26,089 nucleotides of DNA. It comes from an uncultured Collinsella sp. GTDB lineage: Bacteria > Actinomycetota > Coriobacteriia > Coriobacteriales > Coriobacteriaceae. Below the pieces are notes generated by a model that was not told where the DNA came from, made no database searches, and saw only the letters and a program-made list of their open reading frames with translations. Position 1 is the first letter of the stretch. Every line of letters begins with the position of its first letter. Location: NCBI GenBank assembly GCA_902470835.1, contig CABRHR010000019.1:1-26089 (forward strand), given 5' to 3'. The translations under genes were made by a program, and so were the position numbers. Positions 6,070-15,074 of the stretch are shown in pieces.

Positions 6070-6336
6070 ATGGCTAATGATTTTTCTGCACGTCAGCCGC
6101 GTCGTAAGTACTGCCAGTTCTGCAAGGAGAACACTGAGTTCATCGACTATAAGGACACTCAGCTTCTCCGTAAGTACATGACCGACCGTGGCAAGATCAA
6201 GCCCCGTCGCGTCACTGGCGCTTGCACGCAGCATCAGCATGACATCGCCAACGCCATCAAGCGCGCCCGCGAGATGGCTCTCCTGCCGTACACCGTCCCC
6301 GTGGTTTCCTCTCGTGGCAACCGCGACCGCGGCTAA
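6070..6336 (+). CDS. rpsR: 30S ribosomal protein S18
   Basis: This is an 88-residue S18, the 16S rRNA partner of S6. Typical blocks are RKYCQFCKENTEFIDYKDTQLLRKYMTDRGKIKPRRVTG and QHQHDIANAIKRAREMALLPY. The CxxC (CQFC) and the lone Cys in GACTQHQ suggest a zinc-binding (C+) type S18. The ATG at 6070 follows GAAAGG by 9 bases; an in-frame upstream ATG at 6019 would add a non-homologous leader through the hairpin and is rejected. Confidence 0.96.
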   Translation: MANDFSARQPRRKYCQFCKENTEFIDYKDTQLLRKYMTDRGKIKPRRVTGACTQHQHDIANAIKRAREMALLPYTVPVVSSRGNRDRG

Positions 6337-6351
6337 GAAGGGAGACGCATC

Positions 6352-6891
6352 ATGAAGGTTATTCTTCTCGATGAGATCAAGGGCAAGGGCGGCGAGGGTG
6401 ACGTCGTAGAGGTCGCTCAGGGTTACGCTGAGAACTTCCTGTTCCCCAAGAAGCTCGCTGTTGCCGCCACCAAGGGCAACCTCAAGCAGCTTGACGAGCG
6501 TCGCAACAACATCGCCAAGCGCGAGGCCGTCCGTCTGGCTACCGCCAACGAGACCAAGGCTGCCTTCGAGGGCAAGACGGTCACCGTTGACGTCAAGGTC
6601 GGCGACGAGGGCATCCTCTTTGGCTCCGTTACCGCCGCTATGATCGCTGACGCCATCAAGGCTCAGCTCGGTATGGACATCGACCGCAAGCGCGTCGAGC
6701 TCGGTAAGCCCATCAAGGTTGCCGGTGCCCACACCGTTGCCATCTCGCTGTACCGCGAGATCAAGGCTGAGGTTGTCGTTCTCGTCGGCGTTACCGCCGA
6801 GGAGCTCGCTGCCGAGGCTGAGGTCGAGGAGGCCGCTGAGGTCGCCGAGGCCGAGACCGCCGAGGTCGAGACTGAGGCTGCTGCCGAGTAG
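6352..6891 (+). CDS. rplI: 50S ribosomal protein L9 with acidic C-terminal extension
   Basis: This is a 179-residue L9. The N-terminal rRNA-binding domain (MKVILLDEIKGKGGEGDVVEVAQGYAENFLFPKKLAVAAT) is followed by the connecting helix and the C-terminal domain (GILFGSVTAAMIADAIKAQLGMDIDRKRVEL...). About 30 residues beyond the usual end of around 149 form a tail made almost entirely of E, A and V. GAAGGGAG precedes the ATG. It is the last gene of the cluster and is followed by a strong terminator. The tail is low-complexity, and its role is unknown. Confidence 0.95.
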   Translation: MKVILLDEIKGKGGEGDVVEVAQGYAENFLFPKKLAVAATKGNLKQLDERRNNIAKREAVRLATANETKAAFEGKTVTVDVKVGDEGILFGSVTAAMIADAIKAQLGMDIDRKRVELGKPIKVAGAHTVAISLYREIKAEVVVLVGVTAEELAAEAEVEEAAEVAEAETAEVETEAAAE

Positions 6892-6923
6892 CATTTGCTG
6901 CAACGCAACAATCTTGTTCTAAG

Positions 6924-6962
6924 AAGGGCGCTCTGGGAAACCAGGGCGCCCTTTTGTTTTTT
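6924..6962 (+). terminator. Terminator of the rpsF-ssb-rpsR-rplI cluster
   Basis: A 13-bp GC-rich stem (6924-6936 with 6941-6953, one wobble) has a GAAA tetraloop and runs into TTTTGTTTTTT. It separates the cluster from dnaB. Confidence 0.93.
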
Positions 6963-7115
6963 GCGCTGAGTGAGTGTCATGGTGAACGTTGCGTCGAAGC
7001 CCTATATACAGGACCGTTCATCCGTTTCGTTCGGTGATGATTGGCGGGGCACGGTCCGTTTTTGGACTACGGCTGATACTATGGATGCTCGCAAGCGATA
7101 TGAATGAGGATGCTC

Positions 7116-8507
7116 ATGGCATATGACGATAGGGAGACCGGGCTGACGGTTGAGGACCGCGGCTCAAAGTTGGGTCTTCCCCAAAACCAAGATGCAGAGG
7201 CCAACGTACTGGCCGCTATGCTGCTATCGCCCGAGGTGGTCGAAGAGGCCCAGGTCGAGCTGCAGCCCGATGACTTCTACCGGCCCATTCATAAGACCAT
7301 CTATACCGCGATGGTCGATATGTACAACAGCCGCATTCCCATCGACTCCATCTCGCTGATCGATTACCTACGAAGCATCAACAAGCTCGATGCCGTGGGC
7401 GGCGAAGCGTACATTTTGGAGTTGATGGGTCAGACCCTGTCGCTCGTCAACTGGCAGCACCATGCCGCCATCGTTCGCCGTGATTCGATGCTGCGTGAGC
7501 TGATCGGCGCCACCAACGAGATCAACGCGCTGGCGTATAACGCCCCCACCGACACCAAAGAGGTTGTCGAGCTGGCCGAGAGCAAGCTGCTCAAGGTTAC
7601 GGCGCGCGAGGTCAAGTCGAGCTACAAGACGCTGACCGAGTTTATGGTCGAGGCCTATAACGAGGCCGAGGAAGTGTGCCAGGCCGGTGGTCAGGCGGCG
7701 GGCGTGCCCACGGGCTTTCCGTCACTCGACCGTATGCTCATGGGCTTCCGCGAGGGCCAGCTCATCATCATCGGCGCCCGTCCTGCTGTAGGTAAGACGT
7801 CGTTCGCTCTGAACCTGGCACTTAACGCTGCCGCTGCTGGTTATACCGTTGGCTTCTTCTCGCTGGAGATGTCGGGCAAGGAAATTGCCCAGCGTCTGAT
7901 TTGCGCCTACGCCATGATCTCGATCAGTGACTTCCGCATGGGCCGCATTAGCCCCGAGCAGTGGGCCAATATCAACGAGGCTACGCAGACCTTGTCCAAG
8001 CTCGATATTCTGATTGACGATACGCCCGGCACCACAGTGACCGAGATTCGCGCCAAGAGCCGCCGTATGCTCCATAACAAGGAGAAGGCAATCATCATCC
8101 TGGACTACCTGCAGCTGGTGAGTCCTCCGCCGGGACGCCGCTCCGAGAGCCGTACCGTCGAGGTTTCGGAGATGTCGCGTGGTCTGAAGATCATGGCCAA
8201 GGAGCTCAAGATCCCGCTCATCGCGCTGTCACAGCTCTCGCGTCAGGTCGAATCCCGTACCGGCAAGCGCCCACAGCTTTCCGACCTGCGCGAATCGGGC
8301 TCCATCGAGCAGGACGCCGACATCGTTATGTTCTTGGACCGTTCTGCCGACGAGGCCGAGGCCTCGCGCGACGATCGACCCGACGAGGGCGTTACGCGTA
8401 TCGTCGTGGCCAAGAACCGTTCGGGCCCGATTGGCGACGTCGACCTGATGTTCCTGCCGGCATCCACCAAGTTCTATGAGCTTGATGGGGCGCATGCCGA
8501 GGAGTAG
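7116..8507 (+). CDS. dnaB: Replicative DNA helicase DnaB
   Basis: This is a 463-residue hexameric helicase that unwinds DNA at the fork and recruits primase. The N-terminal domain starts at LPQNQDAEANVLAAMLLSPEVVEEA. The RecA-like domain has Walker A GARPAVGKTS (about 220-229) and Walker B IIILDYLQLV (Asp about 330). It also has the DnaB blocks LSQLSRQVESR, KRPQLSDLRESGSIEQDAD and KNRSGPIGDVDLMF. There is no intein. The ATG at 7116 is preferred because GAGGA lies 5 bases upstream; in-frame ATGs at 7104 and 7110 have no such site. The stop overlaps the proposed purA promoter. Confidence 0.96.
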   Translation: MAYDDRETGLTVEDRGSKLGLPQNQDAEANVLAAMLLSPEVVEEAQVELQPDDFYRPIHKTIYTAMVDMYNSRIPIDSISLIDYLRSINKLDAVGGEAYILELMGQTLSLVNWQHHAAIVRRDSMLRELIGATNEINALAYNAPTDTKEVVELAESKLLKVTAREVKSSYKTLTEFMVEAYNEAEEVCQAGGQAAGVPTGFPSLDRMLMGFREGQLIIIGARPAVGKTSFALNLALNAAAAGYTVGFFSLEMSGKEIAQRLICAYAMISISDFRMGRISPEQWANINEATQTLSKLDILIDDTPGTTVTEIRAKSRRMLHNKEKAIIILDYLQLVSPPPGRRSESRTVEVSEMSRGLKIMAKELKIPLIALSQLSRQVESRTGKRPQLSDLRESGSIEQDADIVMFLDRSADEAEASRDDRPDEGVTRIVVAKNRSGPIGDVDLMFLPASTKFYELDGAHAEE

Positions 8508-8534
8508 GACAGGCGCCCGTTGCACGGGTATACT
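8506..8534 (+). promoter_or_regulatory. Candidate purA promoter with a dyad in its spacer
   Basis: TATACT (8529-8534) is a good -10, and AGGACA (8506-8511) is a partial -35 at 17 bases. The spacer ends in a perfect dyad, CCCGT-TGC-ACGGG (8516-8528), directly abutting the -10, where a repressor could bind. The -35 overlaps the dnaB stop codon. Confidence 0.5.
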
Positions 8535-8600
8535 GGGAATGTTTTGTGCTTCTGCGCGCCATCGTGGCGCACGGACAGTCCATGAATGTAAGGAGTAAAC

Positions 8601-9887
8601 ATGCCGTCAACCGTTTTGGTCGGTGCCCAGTGGGGCGATGAGGGCAAGGGTAAGATCTGCGACCTGGTCGCCGGCGACTTTGATGCCGTCGTGCGCTACT
8701 CGGGCGGCAACAACGCCGGCCACACCATCGTCGTCAACGGCAAGAAGTACGGCCTGCACCAGGTGCCCTCCGGCATCATGTATTCCGACCACGTGTCGGT
8801 GATCGGTAACGGCTGCGTCGTCAACCCCAAGGTTGTCCTTGAGGAGATCGATATGTTCGAGGCTGACGGCATCACCACCAAGAATCTCAAGATCAGCGGC
8901 AACGCGCATGTCATCATGCCGTACCACATCGATCTGGACGGTGCCTTTGAGCAAAAGCTCGGCAAGAAGAGCATCGGTACCACCAAGCGCGGTATCGGCC
9001 CGTGCTATCAGGACAAGATGGCCCGCATTGGCCTGCGCATGCAGGACATGCTGGACGAGGAGCTGTTCCGCGACAAGCTGGAGACCGCTCTTGCCCGCGT
9101 GAACCCCGAGCTCGAGCTGCTCTATGGCCTGCCCACCTACACCGTGGACCAGATTTGCGACGAGTACCTGCCCATGGCCGAGCGCCTGCGCCCCTACATC
9201 ACCGAGACGAGCCTGCTGCTCAACAACATGATCGACGAGGGTAAGACTCTGCTCTTTGAGGGCGCCCAGGCGACGCTGCTCGACATCGATCACGGTACCT
9301 ATCCGTACGTAACGTCTTCCAATTGCACCGCCGGCGGCGCCATTACCGGTTCCGGCGTCGGCATGAAGAACGTCGACCGCGTGCTGGGCGTCATGAAGGC
9401 CTATATCACCCGCGTCGGTTCGGGCCCCATGCCCACCGAGCTTTCCTATGAGTCCGAGGCCGGTCACACGCTGACCGAGGAGGGCTACGAGTACGGCGTG
9501 ACCACCGGTCGCCGTCGTCGCTGCGGCTGGTTTGACGGCCCCATCGCCAACTATGCCTCGCGCGTCAACGGCCTTACCGATATCGCCATGACCAAGCTCG
9601 ACGTGCTTTCGGCCTTCGACACCATTAAGGTGTGCGTTGCCTATGACGTCGATGGCGAGCGCTACACGAGCGTGCCCGAGCACCAGGTGCGCTTTGAGCA
9701 CGCCAAGCCCATCTACGAGGAGCTCCCTGGCTGGAAGTGCGACATCACCGGTTGCCGCAGCTTTGATGAGCTGCCGCAGGAGGCTCAGGATTACGTGGCG
9801 TTTATCGAAGATCTGGCACACACCCGCGTGACGTTCATTGGCGTCGGCGCCGGTCGCGAGCAGATCATCAACCGATTCTGGAAGTAA
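8601..9887 (+). CDS. purA: Adenylosuccinate synthetase
   Basis: PurA (428 residues, full length) joins IMP and aspartate with GTP to give adenylosuccinate, the first step of the AMP branch. The GTP loop GAQWGDEGKGK is at residues 7-17 and holds the catalytic Asp. GGNNAGHT, the IMP-binding GTTKRGIGPCYQDK and FEGAQATLLDIDHGTYPYVTSSN all follow the family. The C-terminal part has TGRRRRCGWFD and the end VGAGREQIINRFW. AAGGAG precedes the ATG. A dyad-containing promoter lies just upstream, and a hairpin separates it from purD. Confidence 0.98.
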   Translation: MPSTVLVGAQWGDEGKGKICDLVAGDFDAVVRYSGGNNAGHTIVVNGKKYGLHQVPSGIMYSDHVSVIGNGCVVNPKVVLEEIDMFEADGITTKNLKISGNAHVIMPYHIDLDGAFEQKLGKKSIGTTKRGIGPCYQDKMARIGLRMQDMLDEELFRDKLETALARVNPELELLYGLPTYTVDQICDEYLPMAERLRPYITETSLLLNNMIDEGKTLLFEGAQATLLDIDHGTYPYVTSSNCTAGGAITGSGVGMKNVDRVLGVMKAYITRVGSGPMPTELSYESEAGHTLTEEGYEYGVTTGRRRRCGWFDGPIANYASRVNGLTDIAMTKLDVLSAFDTIKVCVAYDVDGERYTSVPEHQVRFEHAKPIYEELPGWKCDITGCRSFDELPQEAQDYVAFIEDLAHTRVTFIGVGAGREQIINRFWK

Positions 9888-9908
9888 TCGGTTTATACGG
9901 TTATTGCG

Positions 9909-9955
9909 ATATACCCCTTTGCAGCCCGGACGGGCGGCCGAGGGGTATATTTGCT
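9909..9955 (+). terminator. Hairpin/terminator between purA and purD
   Basis: A perfect 10-bp outer stem, ATATACCCCT with AGGGGTATAT (9909-9918 with 9941-9950), encloses an inner hairpin GCCCG/CGGGC (9924-9928 with 9931-9935). Only a short T-rich run (TTTGCTT) follows, so termination may be partial, or the element may act as a purD leader structure. Confidence 0.6.
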
Positions 9956-10004
9956 TGCAAAGGGCTCGCGCGGAGCGGGCCGTTCATCCATAGAGGAGGC
10001 ACCC

Positions 10005-11309
<1,305 letters not shown>

Positions 11310-11330
11310 AATCCGAGAGGAATGAGACGG

Positions 11331-12026
11331 ATGGACGAGAAGAACGAAGAACTCGTGGACGCGCAGATCGTCGAAGAGGACAGCCGCATGTATGGGCACG
11401 CCGAGGGCGAGCCTGGTGGCGAGGTCGCTGACGAGCCGGCGCTGGTGCTGGGCGACGACGACCCGCACGATGCCGAGCTGCACGAGAAGATTCTTTCGGA
11501 GGAGTGCGCCTGGAAGGGCAAGATCCTCGACGTCCACCGTCTTGAGGTTGAGCTGCCCAACGGTCGCCGCAGCGCCCGCGATATCGTTCGCCATCCGGGC
11601 GCGGCGGCCGTTGTGGCACTGACCGAGAGCGGCAAGATCGTACTGGTGCGTCAGTACCGCACCGCCATCGACCGCGTGACGGTCGAGATTCCCGCCGGCA
11701 AGCTCGATCCAGGCGAGGACCCGCTCGATTGCGCCAAGCGCGAGCTGCATGAGGAGACAGGCTTTAGGGCTGGTCGCATTCGCTTTTTGACGTCGATTGT
11801 CACGTCCTGCGGTTTTTGCGACGAGATCATTCACATCTACTTGGCTACCAAGCTCGAGTTTGATGCGCCCAACCCCGATGATGACGAGTTTGTCAACGTG
11901 GATCTGGTGCCGCTGCACGAGCTGATCGACGCCGTGCTCGACGGCAAGATCGAAGACGCCAAGACCGTCGTAGGCGCGCTTGCCTGCGACAGCATCGCGC
12001 ATCGCCTTGGGGGCGCGGAGCTTTAA
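11331..12026 (+). CDS. Nudix hydrolase, ADP-ribose pyrophosphatase-like
   Basis: This is a 231-residue Nudix protein. The Nudix box is complete: GKLDPGEDPLDCAKRELHEE then TGF, matching GX5EX7REUXEEXGU. HPGAAAVVAL, VLVRQYRTAIDRVTVEIPAG before the box and CDEIIHIYLATKLEF after it are typical of ADP-ribose pyrophosphatases (YqkG/NudF type). These cleave ADP-ribose to AMP and ribose 5-phosphate. The first 60 residues form an acidic, probably disordered extension not usual in the family. The ATG at 11331 has GAGAGG about 10 bases upstream; an ATG at 11322 would directly abut that site. It is likely co-transcribed with purD. Substrate assignment is by family only. Confidence 0.88.
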   Translation: MDEKNEELVDAQIVEEDSRMYGHAEGEPGGEVADEPALVLGDDDPHDAELHEKILSEECAWKGKILDVHRLEVELPNGRRSARDIVRHPGAAAVVALTESGKIVLVRQYRTAIDRVTVEIPAGKLDPGEDPLDCAKRELHEETGFRAGRIRFLTSIVTSCGFCDEIIHIYLATKLEFDAPNPDDDEFVNVDLVPLHELIDAVLDGKIEDAKTVVGALACDSIAHRLGGAEL

Positions 12027-12038
12027 CGAGCGGGAATA

Positions 12039-12080
12039 GCCCTGGGACAAGAACTACTGATTACGTTGTCCCAGGGCCTT
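12039..12080 (+). terminator. Hairpin downstream of the Nudix gene
   Basis: A perfect 12-bp stem (GCCCTGGGACAA at 12039-12050 with 12066-12077) has a 15-base loop. It starts 12 bases after the Nudix stop. Only CTTATGTT follows, so the T-tract is poor, but position and stability fit a terminator. Confidence 0.65.
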
Positions 12081-12108
12081 ATGTTGCTGATATTTCTTTG
12101 AGGATCAC

Positions 12109-13881
12109 ATGCTGAAGAGGTTTCTTTCGTATTACGAGCCCCAGATGGGGCTTTTTGTTGCCGATACTGTTTGCGCCCTGGTGCTTGCCGCCATTGACCT
12201 GGCGTTTCCCATTATTCTGCGCAATCTGACCGGGGGACTGTTTACCCAGGGTCAGGCTGCCATTATGCAGGCGCTCGGTATGATCGCGGTGGGCTTGGTG
12301 CTGATGTATGCCATCCGTTGCGCCTGCCGCTACTTTGTGAGCTACTGGGGCCACGTGATGGGCGCGCGTATGGAGTCCAAGATGCGCGAGGACCTGTTTG
12401 ACCAGTACGAGCGCTTTAGCTTTGCATACTTCGACCGCAACAGCTCGGGCGATATGATGAGCCGCGTGGTCAACGACCTATTTGATATCTGCGAGGCAGC
12501 GCATCACGTACCCGAGTGGATCATCATCTGCGGTATCGAGATTATCGGCTCGTTTGTGATCCTCTTTACCATCGCCCCGGTGCTGGCGCTTGCCATGGCC
12601 GTGGTGACGGCGGCGTTTGCGGTCGTCATGTTTTGGCAGAACATGCGCATGCGTGAGGTCTTTAGCGACAACCGCAAAAAGATCAGCGGCATCAATGCAC
12701 AGCTGCAGGATTCGCTGGCGGGCATGCGCGTGGTCAAGAGCTTTGCCAACGAGGAGACCGAACGCTCTAAGTTTCGCGCCTCGAACGATCGCTACCTTTC
12801 GTCCAAGGAGAACATGTACCACGCCATGGGCGTCTATACCGCGACGTATGGCCTGCTCTCGGGCGTGCTCTATGTGATCGTAGTGCTGCTGGGTGGTTGG
12901 CTAGTCGCCCAGGGACAGCTGCAGGCGGTCGATATGGCAACCTTCGCACTCTATATTTCGCTGTTCTGCACGCCGCTCGAGACGCTCGTCAATTCGGCCG
13001 AAACGTATCAGAAGGCCATTGCCGGCTTTAAGCGTATGGACGAGGTGCTCTCGACTGCCCCTGATATTCAGGATAGGCCGGGTGCCGTGGACCTGCGGGT
13101 GACGGCGGGCGCTGTTGAGTATCGCGACGTGTGCTTTAGCTATGAGGATGTTGAGTTGGGCGAGGGCGGCGCCGACGGACGCCCTGTTATCGACCACATG
13201 GACCTGTCTATCAAGCCCGGCCAGACCATCGCGCTGGTTGGCCCCTCGGGCGGCGGCAAGTCTACGACTTGTTCGCTCCTGCCGCGCTTTTACGACGTGG
13301 CTGACGGATCCATCAGCATCGATGGGCAGGACGTGCGCGACGTGACGCAACAGAGTCTGCGACGCGCCATCGGCCTGGTGCAGCAGGATGTCTACCTGTT
13401 TGACGGTACGATTGGCGAGAACATCGCCTATGGCAAGCCGGGTGCCACGGCAGAAGAGATTGCCGAGGCTGCCCGCCGCGCCAACATCGACGCCTTTATC
13501 GAGTCGCTGCCGCAGGGTTACGACACCGTGGTGGGCGAGCGCGGCAGCCGCCTCTCGGGCGGTCAGAAGCAGCGTGTCGCCATCGCACGTGTGTTCCTCA
13601 AGAATCCCAAGATCCTTATCCTGGACGAGGCGACGAGTGCTTTGGATAACGAGAGCGAGGAGGCGGTGCAGGAGTCGCTTGAGCGCCTGGCGCGCGGCCG
13701 CACCACGATTATCATCGCCCATCGCCTCTCGACCATTAAGCATGCCGACGAGATTGCGACCGTCGAGCATGGTCGCGTTGTGGAACGTGGCACGCACGAG
13801 CAGCTTCTCGCCCGCGGCGGCACCTATGCCCGTTACTATCGAATGCAGTTCGAAGGTGCGCGTGCGCACGAGCTCGGCTAA
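12109..13881 (+). CDS. ABC exporter, fused membrane and ATPase domains
   Basis: This 590-residue half-transporter is of the type I exporter (MsbA/MDR-like) fold. Residues about 1-310 hold six membrane segments, including the coupling-helix region FAYFDRNSSGDMMSRVVNDL. The ATPase domain has Walker A GPSGGGKST (about 378-386), Q-loop VQQDVYLFDGTIGENIAYG and signature LSGGQKQRVAIAR (from 482). Walker B is ILILDEATSALD (Asp506-Glu507) and the H-loop is His538. All catalytic residues are intact. GAGGATCAC precedes the ATG. It works as a dimer; no second half-transporter is adjacent, so a homodimer is likely. Substrate cannot be read from sequence. The gene for a single-span protein follows after 19 bases. 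Confidence 0.93.
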   Translation: MLKRFLSYYEPQMGLFVADTVCALVLAAIDLAFPIILRNLTGGLFTQGQAAIMQALGMIAVGLVLMYAIRCACRYFVSYWGHVMGARMESKMREDLFDQYERFSFAYFDRNSSGDMMSRVVNDLFDICEAAHHVPEWIIICGIEIIGSFVILFTIAPVLALAMAVVTAAFAVVMFWQNMRMREVFSDNRKKISGINAQLQDSLAGMRVVKSFANEETERSKFRASNDRYLSSKENMYHAMGVYTATYGLLSGVLYVIVVLLGGWLVAQGQLQAVDMATFALYISLFCTPLETLVNSAETYQKAIAGFKRMDEVLSTAPDIQDRPGAVDLRVTAGAVEYRDVCFSYEDVELGEGGADGRPVIDHMDLSIKPGQTIALVGPSGGGKSTTCSLLPRFYDVADGSISIDGQDVRDVTQQSLRRAIGLVQQDVYLFDGTIGENIAYGKPGATAEEIAEAARRANIDAFIESLPQGYDTVVGERGSRLSGGQKQRVAIARVFLKNPKILILDEATSALDNESEEAVQESLERLARGRTTIIIAHRLSTIKHADEIATVEHGRVVERGTHEQLLARGGTYARYYRMQFEGARAHELG

Positions 13882-13900
13882 TTGATATGACAGGAAGTTT

Positions 13901-14866
13901 ATGGCTGACAAGAACCCTTTGACTCCGGAAGAAGTGACGGAGTTATTCTCCGAGATCGACGCGTCCGGTGTCTTGGATCCTACACTCGCCAAAAAGCGTA
14001 CCGAGCGCATGCGCGAGAAGGAAGCCGCGGTCAAACGCGGTGACAAGGCGGCGCTGGCGCAGCTGCGCAGCGAGGACCGTGCGAGTCAGGCCAAGCATAT
14101 CGACCCGTTGTCCGAGGACGACCCCTCGGGCTCGCAGGTGAGCCATACCATTACGAAGACCGCCATGGCCGTGGTCATTACCATCCTGGTGCTGATCGTG
14201 GGCATGCAGATTGGCTACGGCGTGATGCGCCGTTTGAACACCGCCAACCTGTCCGAGAGCGTTTCGGTGGATACCGTTTCCACGGCGCTGAAGGGCGGCC
14301 TTGAGTGGGGCAACGGCTTTACGCAGTTCCCGCTCGACTTTACCGTCGACGAGGCCGACGAGCGAACGGGCACGGTTGAGGTGACGGTGCTGGATACGTC
14401 GTCTGCCAACGAGCTTGAGCTGCTGTCCAACGGTCAGATTCAAGCCGCGGCGCTCGCGACGAACGCCCTGCTCAACGATAAGATCGATCGCGTGGTGTAC
14501 AACGTGCACGCCTATATCGATGAGGACAGCAACATTCAGCACGATTCTTTCTTTGGCATGTTTCCCGCGCGGGGTCACCAGAGCGCCATTCTGACGTTCG
14601 TGTGGACCAAGAGCTCGTCGAATGCCACGAGCATCGACTGGAAGATGCGCATCGTGAGTATGGATGACACCATCGCCGAGCGCATCCAAAAACAGGTGAA
14701 CTCGGTGTCGTCGTTGATTGAGGACCAGGTGGTGAGCCAGACCAAGATTGACGAGGAAAAGGACGAACGTGACCTGGAACATCGTCTGCATGGCCGCGAG
14801 ATTTTCCGCGGCGGCAAGCCCGATCGCTCACCGTCCGATCTGCTGGAACAGGACAAGAAAAAGTAA
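13901..14866 (+). CDS. Single-span membrane protein of unknown function
   Basis: This is a 321-residue protein I do not recognise. Residues 1-85 are charged and probably cytoplasmic, with a helical stretch AKKRTERMREKEAAVKRGDKAALAQLRSEDRASQ described here in two parts: basic first, then acidic-basic mixed. One hydrophobic segment spans residues about 88-109. Residues about 115-270 form an extracytoplasmic domain with no obvious motif. The last 45 residues are again strongly charged and end in QDKKK. Its ATG is preceded by CAGGAAG, and it starts 19 bases after the ABC exporter, ahead of a shared terminator, so the two are probably one operon. It could be an accessory subunit for that exporter, but this is only inferred from position. 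Confidence 0.75.
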   Translation: MADKNPLTPEEVTELFSEIDASGVLDPTLAKKRTERMREKEAAVKRGDKAALAQLRSEDRASQAKHIDPLSEDDPSGSQVSHTITKTAMAVVITILVLIVGMQIGYGVMRRLNTANLSESVSVDTVSTALKGGLEWGNGFTQFPLDFTVDEADERTGTVEVTVLDTSSANELELLSNGQIQAAALATNALLNDKIDRVVYNVHAYIDEDSNIQHDSFFGMFPARGHQSAILTFVWTKSSSNATSIDWKMRIVSMDDTIAERIQKQVNSVSSLIEDQVVSQTKIDEEKDERDLEHRLHGREIFRGGKPDRSPSDLLEQDKKK

Positions 14867-14872
14867 GAGGCC

Positions 14873-14914
14873 ATCATCCCGCGTGAGCCACAGGCCCACG
14901 CGGGATGATTTTTC
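14873..14914 (+). terminator. Terminator of the ABC exporter operon
   Basis: A 13-bp stem (ATCATCCCGCGTG at 14873-14885 with 14897-14909) has an 11-base loop and is followed by TTTT and C. It lies 6 bases after the stop. Confidence 0.9.
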
Positions 14915-15010
14915 TGGGACGGGGATTAAAAAATCATTATGCATAGAAAGTCATAATTATCATTTCGTAAACATTTCGATGAAATTAACGCCATGAGGCA
15001 TGCTTGCGGT

Positions 15011-15016
15011 TACAAT
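15011..15016 (+). promoter_or_regulatory. Candidate -10 of the carA promoter
   Basis: TACAAT lies 59 bases upstream of the carA start and would place transcription start near 15023, upstream of the PyrR hairpin. No good -35 is found at 16-18 bases, so support is weak. The AT-rich stretch 14930-14990 precedes it. Confidence 0.3.
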
Positions 15017-15037
15017 ACCGCGAGGCCTAACTACACA

Positions 15038-15070
15038 CCTTTAAGCCGGTCCTGTGAGACCGGGAAGGAG
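15038..15070 (+). promoter_or_regulatory. PyrR-binding hairpin covering the carA ribosome binding site
   Basis: The perfect upper stem CCGGTC/GACCGG (15046-15051 with 15058-15063) closes the hexaloop CTGTGA. This fits the CNGNGA loop of PyrR binding sites. TTTAAG lies on the 5' side and GGGAAGG on the 3' side, like the internal bulge of the known sites. The lower helix pairs CCTT (15038-15041) with AAGG (15065-15068), which is part of the AAGGAG ribosome binding site of carA. PyrR with UMP would therefore stabilise a hairpin that blocks carA translation. The motif match is seen directly; the repression mechanism is inferred from known PyrR systems. Confidence 0.8.
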
Positions 15071-15074
15071 AATT

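Noticed and set aside
5131..6903. 590-codon minus-strand open frame across rpsF-ssb-rpsR-rplI
   Set aside because: It lies wholly opposite four certain genes. Its low-complexity content rich in L, D, G and A is the mirror of GC-biased third codon positions.
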